In this document: piece after piece, positions 56,727 to 64,000 of the stretch | Numbering within the stretch: position 1 is the first letter of the stretch | How the letters are laid out: each line of letters begins with the position of its first letter | NCBI GenBank assembly: GCA_045646965.1 | Contig: JAZRLR010000003.1 | Coordinates: 12,662 to 76,661, forward strand | From: HGM04593 sp045646965 | GTDB lineage: Bacteria > Bacteroidota > Bacteroidia > Bacteroidales > Bacteroidaceae | DNA length: 64,000 nt | Direction: 5' to 3' | Translations under genes and position numbers: made by a program | The notes under the pieces: model-generated | What the model was told of the DNA's origin: nothing | Databases searched by the model: none | What the model saw: only the letters and a program-made list of their open reading frames with translations

Positions 56727-56754
56727 ATATGCCACGCAAAATTGCGTGGCATAT
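56727..56754. terminator. Bidirectional terminator
   Basis: A 13-bp perfect stem with a 2-base loop between the converging PLC-like and nagB genes, with an A-tract on the left side that serves as T-tract for nagB. Confidence 0.85.
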
Positions 56755-56777
56755 CTATTTTCACAAGAATCTCAAAA

Positions 56778-57590
56778 TTATTTGAGGTTCGATGCGGGAT
56801 CGAGGTTCTCACGCTCGATATCTTTGAAGTAATTAACAGTACCCACCTTAAGCTCTGCTGTAGCGGCGTCGTCGCAAACGATGATTCCGCGGGGGTGCAT
56901 CTGCAATACACTGATTGTCCACATCTGTGTGATGTTACCCTCAACTGCGTGATAGAGAGCCTGTGCCTTGTTGTGGCCGTTTACGAGGATAAGCACCTCT
57001 TTTGCATCCATAACAGTACCTACACCCACAGTTACCGCTGTCTTGGGCACTTTGTTGATATCGTTGTCAAAGAAACGAGAGTTAGCGATGATTGTATCGG
57101 TTGTAAGAGTCTTGATACGAGTGCGTGAAGCGAGTGAAGAACCGGGCTCGTTGAACGCGATGTGACCGTCGGGACCGATACCACCAAGGAAGAGGTCGAT
57201 GCCGCCGTAAGACTTGATTTTCTCCTCGTAGCGAGCGCACTCTGCAACGAGGTTCTCTGCGTTACCGTTGAGAATGTTCACGTTCTCTTTCTTAACGTCT
57301 ACGTGGCTGAAGAAGTTGTTCCACATAAATGAGTGGTAGCTCTCGGGGTGCTCCTCGGGAAGACCTACATACTCATCCATATTAAAAGTAACCACGTTCT
57401 TGAAGCTTACAAGACCTTTGTTATAGAGGTTGATAAGCTCGCGATAAGTGCCGAGGGGAGTACCGCCTGTGGGCAAACCGAGAACGAAGGGTTTCTCCTC
57501 TGTAGGTTTAAACTCGTTGATTTTCTTTGCTACATAAGATGCAGCCCAGCAAGAAAGTTGCTGATAGTTAGGTTCAATAATTAAACGCAT
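56778..57590 (-). CDS. nagB: Glucosamine-6-phosphate deaminase
   Basis: 270 residues, the canonical length. Typical segments are FNMDEYVGLPEEHPESYHSFM (catalytic aspartate and glutamate region), LFLGGIGPDGHIAFNEPGSS and VGVGTVMDAKEVLILVNG. It converts glucosamine-6-phosphate to fructose-6-phosphate and ammonia, the step after GlcNAc release and deacetylation. It is 5 bases after the GH43-like lipoprotein gene. Confidence 0.95.
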   Translation of the reverse strand: MRLIIEPNYQQLSCWAASYVAKKINEFKPTEEKPFVLGLPTGGTPLGTYRELINLYNKGLVSFKNVVTFNMDEYVGLPEEHPESYHSFMWNNFFSHVDVKKENVNILNGNAENLVAECARYEEKIKSYGGIDLFLGGIGPDGHIAFNEPGSSLASRTRIKTLTTDTIIANSRFFDNDINKVPKTAVTVGVGTVMDAKEVLILVNGHNKAQALYHAVEGNITQMWTISVLQMHPRGIIVCDDAATAELKVGTVNYFKDIERENLDPASNLK

Positions 57591-57595
57591 AATAC

Positions 57596-58597
57596 TTAAA
57601 ATTTATAGTGTCCGTTAAGTTTTAGTTTATCAAATTGTCTGTCGGCCTTGTAGAGCTGCGGTACGCTCTTTGCCTTGCCGTTTATTACGGTATCCTTGTG
57701 CGCAGCCATAATCAGGGTGCCGTCGTAGTCGTTGAATAGCATCGCACCCCCCACGCCTTTTAGCAAAGGAAGCGGCTCTATGTGCCAGGGACCGTTGAGC
57801 CCGTGTCCTGTCTCGCTGTATGCCACGCCCACGGCCTGCTCGTCGCCTGCTGTTGTGGTAAACAGAATTCCGAGCTCGCCACCCGCTGTGTCAAAGAGGA
57901 AAGGCGCCAAAATGCTCTGTGCGTCGCTCCACGGGTTCTGCGATGCGCGAAACATCACATAGGGCTCGCCCACGCGCACATCGAGTCTCTTGCCGAGCCT
58001 TACAATCTGCACTGTGGCATCGCCGGTCTCCTCTGCGCTGCGGTCATATATCATATATGCCACGTTGAACTCGTCGGTGCAGAATGTGGGGTGAAGCGAA
58101 ATATCGCCCTGCGACAGCAGAGGCTCGTCGGCGACAAGCTGCTTATAGGGGCCGCTTATGCTGTCGGCCACAAAAATCTCACACGAGGTGCGCGCAAGCA
58201 CTTTTCCGTCTATTGTATCTGCGGGTACATCGGGGCGGGATACCGTCGCCATAAGATAAAACTTATCTTTGTGGCGGTGAATCTCGGGCGATGTAACCAC
58301 GGGCGTTTCGCCTGTCCACGAACGCGCATCGAACTGCATCACGCTATATGGTCCTTGCCACACGCGCATATCGCCACTGCGCCACAGCAGGCCGCCGTCT
58401 CCCGTCATATAGTAGGAGTCGCTACGCTTGTCGTACATTATATATGGGTTGCGCAGGTGCATAGTATCTATGGCGACACGCTCCACAACCCTGCCTTGCG
58501 GCGGCTGCAATGTCCAAGCGGTCTCCTGCTTGCCGCTTTCTCCACAAGAAGCAAACGCAAGCGCCATAGCAAAACATATATTTACAACCTTCTTCAC
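57596..58597 (-). CDS. GH43-like five-bladed propeller lipoprotein
   Basis: 333 residues from a GTG at 58597 (KKVVNICFAMALAFASC). Cys18 in a lipobox predicts a lipoprotein. The fold pattern is GH43: HLRNPYIMYDKRSDSYYMTG, SPEIHRHKDKFYLMAT and LHPTFCTDEFNVAYMIY. The catalytic base normally in RDP is Asn50 here (RNP), and the usual general-acid HEW box reads YDRS. It is therefore likely a divergent or inactive hydrolase that binds a glycan. Operon with nagB suggests an amino-sugar link. Confidence 0.7.
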   Translation of the reverse strand: MKKVVNICFAMALAFASCGESGKQETAWTLQPPQGRVVERVAIDTMHLRNPYIMYDKRSDSYYMTGDGGLLWRSGDMRVWQGPYSVMQFDARSWTGETPVVTSPEIHRHKDKFYLMATVSRPDVPADTIDGKVLARTSCEIFVADSISGPYKQLVADEPLLSQGDISLHPTFCTDEFNVAYMIYDRSAEETGDATVQIVRLGKRLDVRVGEPYVMFRASQNPWSDAQSILAPFLFDTAGGELGILFTTTAGDEQAVGVAYSETGHGLNGPWHIEPLPLLKGVGGAMLFNDYDGTLIMAAHKDTVINGKAKSVPQLYKADRQFDKLKLNGHYKF

Positions 58598-58629
58598 CCG
58601 AATACAATAGTTTTATTTGTAAAGATAAG

Positions 58630-58661
58630 CAAATTTATAGAAAGAAAGAATCATAAGCAAA
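58630..58661 (-). promoter_or_regulatory. Promoter of the GH43-like/nagB operon
   Basis: TTTG (58661-58658), a 20-base spacer and TAAATTTG (58637-58630), about 33 bases ahead of the GTG start. A second -7-like box TATCTTTAC lies just downstream (58627-58619). Confidence 0.6.
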
Positions 58662-58806
58662 TAAATTAAAGAATAATATACTTTTTTCCTCTATTCGAGA
58701 GTAAAGAACGCTCCCGCGCGACGAATTAGCTTTTATTACACATTTTTCAACGACAGGTGCAGGCTACAGGTTGTTATATCTGCAAGAAACATCTAATATG
58801 TAAGTT

Positions 58807-59412
58807 ATGAAAAAGATTGCAATCATTTTGAGCGCTGCGTTGGTCGCCTGGTGCCTTTTCGCGCCGGCGCAAGAGGATAAGAAACTGTCAAAGAAGGAGC
58901 GCGAGGCGGCGTGGCGAGCCGAACGACAGCGAAAGAGAGCGGCAGAGAGGGCACGCGAAGCAAGAGAGGATTCCATAGAATTCGTGCAGGCCGTGCAGGC
59001 ATTGCAAAACGGTTCGTGGGCTCTGGAAGCGTCGAGCATAACTTTTAACAACGGCTACACGCAGTATGTGACACCGAGCGTAAATTACATCTCAATTAAC
59101 GACGGTACAGGCGTTGTGCAAACAGCCTTTGACAACACAAACGCCTACTCGCCCAACGGACTCGGCGGCATCACCCTCGAAGGAGAGATAACAGACTCTG
59201 ATATGTGCCGCGACTCCGACGGAAACATCTGTTACAGCTATGTAATTCAAGGAAATTACATTTCGGCTACGGTACAGCTCTCTCTCACCGCAAACAGCAA
59301 CAGCGCAAGCGCCTATATATACCCGAATTTCGGTAGCAGAAATATTTATATGGAGGGAGAGATTTATCCCTACTCCACCGCCGGAGTATTTGAAGGCACC
59401 CCCGACTACTGA
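58807..59412 (+). CDS. DUF4251 family secreted protein
   Basis: 201 residues: signal peptide (1-21), a highly charged helical stretch rich in R, E and A (25-56), then the DUF4251 domain (about 63-195; NYISINDGTGVVQTAF, GLGGITLEGEI and YSYVIQGNYISATVQLSL). Such proteins are common and of unknown function in Bacteroidales. The stop is TGA followed by C, a leaky context. After it the same frame stays open for 63 codons with a strongly proline-rich sequence up to a TAA at 59602, immediately before the terminator. Confidence 0.85.
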   Translation: MKKIAIILSAALVAWCLFAPAQEDKKLSKKEREAAWRAERQRKRAAERAREAREDSIEFVQAVQALQNGSWALEASSITFNNGYTQYVTPSVNYISINDGTGVVQTAFDNTNAYSPNGLGGITLEGEITDSDMCRDSDGNICYSYVIQGNYISATVQLSLTANSNSASAYIYPNFGSRNIYMEGEIYPYSTAGVFEGTPDY

Positions 59413-59604
59413 CTGACAAGCAATATAAACCTATGGCTTGCTCCACCCCCGACAGCTATGCCCATCGGGCCGCCACCGCCACCGCCGTTCGGCCGCCCAC
59501 CAGCTATGCGCCCTCCCTCACGCCCACCATTCAGGCCTTCTATGAGACCGCCGGTGAGACCTCAAGGAGGTGGCAGCACCAGGCCTCCGGGATTTGTGCC
59601 ATAA
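59413..59604 (+). pseudogene. In-frame proline-rich extension behind the DUF4251 stop
   Basis: 63 codons in the same frame as the DUF4251 gene, with many PP and RPP runs (PIGPPPPPPFGRPPAM, then SRPPFRPSMRPPVRP) and a GGG spacer, ending TAA. It fills the whole space between the TGA and the terminator hairpin. It has no plausible start or ribosome site of its own. It is either a read-through extension or the former C-terminus cut off by a recent nonsense change. Confidence 0.5.
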
Positions 59605-59639
59605 AAAAAGATGCAGCACACCGTGGTGTGCTGCATCTT
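59603..59639. terminator. Terminator between DUF4251 and yebC genes
   Basis: A 15-bp perfect stem (59608-59622, 59625-59639) with a 2-base loop. On the minus strand it is followed by a T-tract, so it fits yebC (stop at 59663) best, but it also ends the plus-strand unit. Confidence 0.88.
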
Positions 59640-59662
59640 CTACACCTTATTATATATGATAA

Positions 59663-60385
59663 TTATTCTTGAGGAAGCATATTGGTATATACGTTCTGCA
59701 CGTCGTCGTCCTCCTCGAGACGCTCTACAATCTTGTCGATTGTAGCACGCTGCTCCTCGGTAACCTCTTTCTGGTCGTTGGGAATGCGTGTAAACTCACT
59801 ACCTGTAATCTCGAAGCCTTTCTCCTCGAGGAACTTCTGTATGGCGCCGAAAGATTTGGGATCGCCATAGATTGTAATCTCGTTCTCCTCCTCGTCAAAC
59901 TCGTCCTCTACGCCAAAGTCGATAAGCTCAAGGATGAGGTCGTCCATATCGAGTCCCTCTTTCTTTGTAAAGGTAAATACAGACTTCTGTGTAAACATAA
60001 AGTCGAGACTGCCCGATGTTCCGAGTGTACCACCGAATTTATTGAACACCGAACGCACGTTGGCAACGGTGCGGGTTGTGTTGTCGGTTGCAGCGTCTAC
60101 AAAGATAGCGATGCCATAGGGGCCGTATCCCTCGTATGTAACCTCCTTATAATCCTTCTGGTCTTTGCCAAGCGCATTTTTGATTGCACGTTCAATGTTA
60201 TCCTTGGGCATATTCTCGCGCTTCGCATTGGCGATAATAGCTCTCAAGTGTGAGTTTGTATCGGGGTCGGGACCGCCGGCCTTCACCGCAATGGCAATCT
60301 GTTTACCTACACGGGTAAATGTACGAGCCATATTACCCCATCTTTTTAATTTCGCAGCTTTACGATATTCAAAAGCTCTTCCCAT
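59663..60385 (-). CDS. yebC: YebC/PmpR family translation or transcription factor
   Basis: 240 residues with the family start MGRAFEYRKAAKLKRWGNMAR and the segments KAGGPDPDTNSHLRAIIANAK and TYEGYGPYGIAIFVDAATDN. It was classed as a transcription factor; recent work on relatives links it to relief of ribosome stalling at proline runs. That is of note because a proline-rich extension is encoded next door. It follows pheT by 26 bases. Confidence 0.9.
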   Translation of the reverse strand: MGRAFEYRKAAKLKRWGNMARTFTRVGKQIAIAVKAGGPDPDTNSHLRAIIANAKRENMPKDNIERAIKNALGKDQKDYKEVTYEGYGPYGIAIFVDAATDNTTRTVANVRSVFNKFGGTLGTSGSLDFMFTQKSVFTFTKKEGLDMDDLILELIDFGVEDEFDEEENEITIYGDPKSFGAIQKFLEEKGFEITGSEFTRIPNDQKEVTEEQRATIDKIVERLEEDDDVQNVYTNMLPQE

Positions 60386-60411
60386 AGTATATTCTTATTT
60401 GTATTAAATTA

Positions 60412-62877
60412 TTAACGTTGTATTGCACCAAGTTTTTTCTGGAAGTTCTCCATAAGACGCGCCATTGTCTTGTCGATAACCTTATCGTTGAGAGTCTGGT
60501 TGTCATCCTGCAGAATAAAGCTTACAGCATAGCTCTTCTTGCCCTCCTCGAGGTTCTTGCCCTCGTACACGTCGAACAAAGAGACAGCCTTGAGCAGTTT
60601 CTTCTCGGTCTCGCGAGCCACCTGCTCTATCTGTGCAAATGTCACCTGCTTGTCGATGAGCAGTGCAAGGTCGCGCTTCACGGCGGGATATTTGCTTATC
60701 TCGGCATATCCTATCTTCACATTCTTCACAGCCTTCATAAGCTCTGTCCAGTTGATATCGGCATAGAGCACCTCGGCATCGATGTCAAATTTCTTTGTAA
60801 TCTTTTTGCGCAAGATTCCGAGCTGTGCAACCACCTTCTTGCTGTTTGCAGCCTGAATCTGCAAACCTGCCGCAAAGACATCGTTGCTGAATGTGCTCAC
60901 GATACGCATTCCGGGCTTGAAGCCGAGACGGTCGAAGATGTGCTCCACGTTTGCCTTGAGGTCGTATACCGACAAGGGACGGCCGGGCTCAATCCACGAC
61001 GCAACCACGTTGTTTCCTGTCTGCCACAAGCAGAGGTGATAGCTCTCGCTGTAGGGGCTCAATATTTTATCTTCGGTGCGTTTGTCGGCATCGAAACGGT
61101 AGCTGTTACCAAACTCAAAGAAGCTCAAGTCGCTATATTTGCGGCTTACATTGCGCTGCATACTCTCAAGACCACCGAAAAGCAGTGTCTGACGCATCAC
61201 ATTAAGGTCGTTGCTCAAGGGGTTCATCAGGCGCACAAGGTTCTCGCTCTTGTATGTCTCGAGACCGTCGTAGTAAGCGGCAGCGGTGAGCGAGTTATTC
61301 ATAATCTCGTTGAAACCGCAACCCACGAGCTGCTCCGACACAAGGTTCTGCAATTTGTGCGACTTATCCTCGGCACCCTTGGTGATGATTGATGAGTGCA
61401 AGGTGGTGTCTATCGCCACATTGTTATATCCGTAAATGCGTAGAATATCCTCAACCACATCGCAGGGACGCTGCACATCCACGCGATAAGGGGGCACCAG
61501 AAGGCTCACTCCCTCGGCTGTCTCGGCAACGATTTTCATCTCGAGCGATGTCACGATGTTTTTAATTGTCTCGGGAGAGAGTTCTGCACCGATGAGGTTA
61601 TTTACATATTTATATTCGAGTTCCACTTTAAAATCCTCCACGGGTGTAGGATAAACATCCTTTATTTCCATAGAGATTGTTCCGCCGGCAAGCTCCTTTA
61701 TGAGCATAGCCGCCTGCTTGAGAGCGTAGATTACGTTATTAGGATCGGTACCGCGCTCGTAACGGAACGAAGCATCGGTCTGCAAACCGTGGCGACGCGC
61801 TGTCTTTCTTATCCAGGTGGGATGGAAATATGCGCTCTCGAGGAACACGTTCTTTGTCTCCTCTGTGGTACCCGACTCAAGACCGCCAAACACACCCGCG
61901 ATGCACATAGGCTCCTCGGCATTGCAAATCATAAGATCGCGCTCCGAGAGCTTGCGCTCCACACCGTCGAGAGTCACAAAGGGAGTGCCCTCGGGGAATG
62001 TGCGCACAACCACTTTGCCGCCCTTGATTTTGTCGGCATCGAAGCAGTGCATAGGCTGTCCGTAAGCGTGCAGAATGTAGTTTGTGATATCCACAATATT
62101 GTTTATGGGACGCAAGCCTATTATCTGCAACTTATTTTTAAGCCACTCGGGACTCTCTTTCACTGTAACACCTTTTATACTCACACCTGCATAGCGCATA
62201 CAAGCCTCGGGGTTCTCAATTACAATGTCGATGGGCATTGAATTGTCGTCCACCTTAAAGCCGTCGCACGAGGGACGTGTAATAGAGCTCGCACCCTTGT
62301 TCTGCATCAAATATGCATAAAGATCGCGTGCCACGCCATAGTGTGAGCAGGCATCTGCACGGTTGGGAGTGATATCCACGCCAATGAGGTAGTCGCTCTT
62401 GATATTGTAATACTCCTTCGCGGGGGTTCCGGGAACTGCGTCGGCGGGTAACACTATGATTCCGTCGTGCGATGTACCCACGCCAATTTCATCCTCGGCA
62501 CATATCATACCGAAAGACTCCGCACCGCGAATCTTGCCTTTTTTAATTGTGAAACACTGGTCGCCGTCGTACAATTTTGTGCCAATCGTAGCAACAACCA
62601 CCTTTTGACCGGCAGCCACGTTGGGCGCACCGCACACAATCTGCACGGGGTTGCCGTCGCCAAGATTTACTGTGGTAATGTGCAAGTGGTCGCTGTCGGG
62701 ATGATCGACACAGGTGAGTACCTCGCCAATTACCAAGCCCTCAAGACCGCCTTTTATTGTTTGAACCTCTTCAACGCCATCGGTCTCAAGTCCAATTGAG
62801 GTCAGCGCCGCTGAAACCTCCTCGGGAGCAAGGTCGCAAGCGACATACTCCTTAAGCCAATTATAAGATATATTCAT
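60412..62877 (-). CDS. pheT: Phenylalanine--tRNA ligase beta subunit
   Basis: 821 residues, full length: N-terminal tRNA-binding (EMAP-like) domain (about 40-150), B3/B4 editing domain, B5, the catalytic-like core and the C-terminal ferredoxin-fold anticodon-binding domain (SKYPAVKRDLALLID). It pairs with PheS, which is not in the window. Its promoter has a palindrome identical to that of lepA. Confidence 0.95.
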   Translation of the reverse strand: MNISYNWLKEYVACDLAPEEVSAALTSIGLETDGVEEVQTIKGGLEGLVIGEVLTCVDHPDSDHLHITTVNLGDGNPVQIVCGAPNVAAGQKVVVATIGTKLYDGDQCFTIKKGKIRGAESFGMICAEDEIGVGTSHDGIIVLPADAVPGTPAKEYYNIKSDYLIGVDITPNRADACSHYGVARDLYAYLMQNKGASSITRPSCDGFKVDDNSMPIDIVIENPEACMRYAGVSIKGVTVKESPEWLKNKLQIIGLRPINNIVDITNYILHAYGQPMHCFDADKIKGGKVVVRTFPEGTPFVTLDGVERKLSERDLMICNAEEPMCIAGVFGGLESGTTEETKNVFLESAYFHPTWIRKTARRHGLQTDASFRYERGTDPNNVIYALKQAAMLIKELAGGTISMEIKDVYPTPVEDFKVELEYKYVNNLIGAELSPETIKNIVTSLEMKIVAETAEGVSLLVPPYRVDVQRPCDVVEDILRIYGYNNVAIDTTLHSSIITKGAEDKSHKLQNLVSEQLVGCGFNEIMNNSLTAAAYYDGLETYKSENLVRLMNPLSNDLNVMRQTLLFGGLESMQRNVSRKYSDLSFFEFGNSYRFDADKRTEDKILSPYSESYHLCLWQTGNNVVASWIEPGRPLSVYDLKANVEHIFDRLGFKPGMRIVSTFSNDVFAAGLQIQAANSKKVVAQLGILRKKITKKFDIDAEVLYADINWTELMKAVKNVKIGYAEISKYPAVKRDLALLIDKQVTFAQIEQVARETEKKLLKAVSLFDVYEGKNLEEGKKSYAVSFILQDDNQTLNDKVIDKTMARLMENFQKKLGAIQR

Positions 62878-62911
62878 ATACTGTTTTTGTTGATTTTCGT
62901 CTCGTTTTCTT

Positions 62912-62962
62912 GCAGTCGCGCAAGCGACTGCGAAATTACACTTTTTTTATGAATTAAGGAAA
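62912..62962 (-). promoter_or_regulatory. pheT promoter overlapped by a palindromic operator
   Basis: Minus strand: TTTC (62962-62959), a 20-base spacer, TAATTTCGC (62938-62930), then GCAGTCGC-N4-GCGACTGC (62931-62912). Dyad and register are the same as in the lepA promoter. Confidence 0.6.
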
Positions 62963-63106
62963 TGTTAAGGGCAGAAATTATCGCCCTTCCACATTTTAAA
63001 CAAGAGGCACATAAAATTTGACAGAAAAGCCGTTGCGCGAGAGAATTCAGGTTCTCGCAGACGCCGCACAAAACTTTAGCTTTTATTATAAAAAAAAGAG
63101 AAAGAA
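62939..63106. other. Divergent spacer between pheT and galE promoters
   Basis: No gene seen. A weak hairpin AAGGGC-N10-GCCCTT (62967-62988) is the only structure noted. Confidence 0.5.
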
Positions 63107-63138
63107 TTTGCATTCTTGAAAAGAATATTTAACTTTGC
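63107..63138 (+). promoter_or_regulatory. galE promoter
   Basis: TTTG (63107-63110), a 19-base spacer and TAACTTTGC (63130-63138), a full consensus. The leader to the ATG at 63282 is about 137 bases, long enough for control elements, but no known riboswitch was recognised. Confidence 0.65.
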
Positions 63139-63281
63139 AAAGCAAGTACTTTGGATAAAAAGATGCTTGCCACCCCTGCCCGCAAGGGTGCAGAGAATTG
63201 CATTAAGCAACAAAAAATTAAACATAATAACCAAACAAGAGTGCGGCCGCAAATCCGCTCTCACAACAAAAATTCAACAAA

Positions 63282-64000
63282 ATGAAAATCCTTTTAACTG
63301 GTGGTGCCGGTTTCATTGGAAGCCACACCTTGATTGAGCTCACAGAGGCCGGTCACGAGGCCGTAGTAGTTGATAACCTCGACAACTCGTCTCCCATTTC
63401 ACTCAAACGCGTTGCAAAAATCATCGGCAAAGAGGTTCCCTTCTACAAGGTGGACATCCGCGACCGTGAGGGCTTGCAGAAAGTATTCGACGAGCACAAG
63501 TTCGACGCTTGTATCCACTTCGCCGGTTTGAAGGCTGTGGGCGAGAGTTGCGCTAAACCCCTCGAGTACTACGAGAACAATATGAACGGTACATTCGTGC
63601 TTGCCGACGTAATGCGCAAGAATGGTTGCAAGAATATGATTTTCTCTTCAAGCGCAACCGTATACGGTGACCCCGCTATCATCCCCATCACAGAGGAATG
63701 CCCCAAGGGTCATTGCACCAATCCTTATGGCCAGACAAAGTCTATGCTTGAGGAGGTATTGATGGACGTTCAGAAGGCTGACAACGAGTGGAACATCGTT
63801 CTTCTTCGTTACTTCAACCCCATTGGCGCACACAAGAGCGGTACAATCGGCGAGAACCCCAACGGTATTCCCAACAACCTTATGCCTTATATCACACAGA
63901 CTGCAGTAGGCAAGCGTGCCGAGCTTGGTGTATTTGGTGACGACTACGACACACACGACGGTACAGGTGTACGCGACTACATCCACGTTGTAGACCTTGC
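63282..64000 (+). CDS. galE: UDP-glucose 4-epimerase (cut by window edge)
   Basis: 239 codons of the N-terminal part. NAD-binding GGAGFIG (7-13), FSSSATVYGD and the catalytic pair Tyr149/Lys153 in NPYGQTK are present, then the substrate segment RYFNPIGAHKSG. It interconverts UDP-glucose and UDP-galactose for glycan synthesis. The C-terminal third lies beyond the window. Confidence 0.93.
   Translation, partial: MKILLTGGAGFIGSHTLIELTEAGHEAVVVDNLDNSSPISLKRVAKIIGKEVPFYKVDIRDREGLQKVFDEHKFDACIHFAGLKAVGESCAKPLEYYENNMNGTFVLADVMRKNGCKNMIFSSSATVYGDPAIIPITEECPKGHCTNPYGQTKSMLEEVLMDVQKADNEWNIVLLRYFNPIGAHKSGTIGENPNGIPNNLMPYITQTAVGKRAELGVFGDDYDTHDGTGVRDYIHVVDL

Noticed and set aside
59433..59672. A 79-codon plus-strand frame starting ATG at 59433
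   Set aside because: It runs through the terminator hairpin into the yebC end; the proline-rich reading is in another frame, that of the upstream gene.

Overview
The window is chromosomal DNA of a Bacteroidales-type bacterium. The genus cannot be fixed from the sequence. The evidence is a complete aerotolerance (Bat) operon with MoxR and DUF58 partners, the split glycine decarboxylase GcvPA/GcvPB, a DUF4251 protein, and promoters of the Bacteroidetes form (TTTG, about 19-20 bases, TAnnTTTG) at many transcription-unit starts. Most genes lie on the minus strand.

Layout. 1-558: start of an M16 zinc peptidase. 595-9490: an AT-rich accessory island inserted between the divergent M16 and prolyl-tRNA editing genes. 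It carries a tyrosine integrase and a minus-strand cassette running from 7830 down to a terminator at 678-713. The cassette encodes two proteins sharing a WYxGRD motif, four small paralogous zinc-ribbon proteins, a CDC48-like AAA ATPase, a MORN-repeat caspase-like protease and two tiny membrane proteins. I do not recognise it as a described system; its make-up suggests a protease-based conflict or cell-death system. 9524-10665: prolyl-tRNA editing protein and a PAP2-like membrane protein. 10691-19034: moxR-DUF58-DUF4381-like-batA-batB-batC-batD-batE. 19144-24618: lepA-ftsY-rimO-HU-HU/LysM. 24867-34683: AsmA-like protein, GH20 hexosaminidase, Mpv17-like protein, ACT protein, phenylacetate-CoA ligase, aminotransferase and EttA. 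34953-41015: tRNA-Ala(GGC), carB, a PurF-type amidotransferase, a candidate small transcript and tRNA-Thr(CGT). 41062-49349: trmN6, a lipid kinase, lon, tgt, an LptF/G permease and a RhlE-type helicase. 49427-54719: the lplA-gcvT-gcvH-gcvPA-gcvPB operon. 54949-56722: a tail-fibre-like protein, a GT2 glycosyltransferase and a PLC-like protein. 56778-59604: nagB with a GH43-like lipoprotein, then a DUF4251 protein. 59663-64000: yebC, pheT and the start of galE.

How the genes work together. The gcv operon makes all parts of glycine cleavage except the shared L protein, and includes the ligase that attaches lipoate to GcvH. The Bat operon is a membrane-linked vWA/TPR complex driven by MoxR. lepA, ftsY and rimO tie together translation, membrane targeting and ribosome modification. 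Beyond the island, the points most worth checking are: an identical palindrome overlapping the lepA and pheT promoters; a small minus-strand transcription unit at 40537-40810 with its own promoter and terminator; an in-frame proline-rich extension behind the UGA stop of the DUF4251 gene; and a tRNA-guanine transglycosylase without its zinc cysteines.
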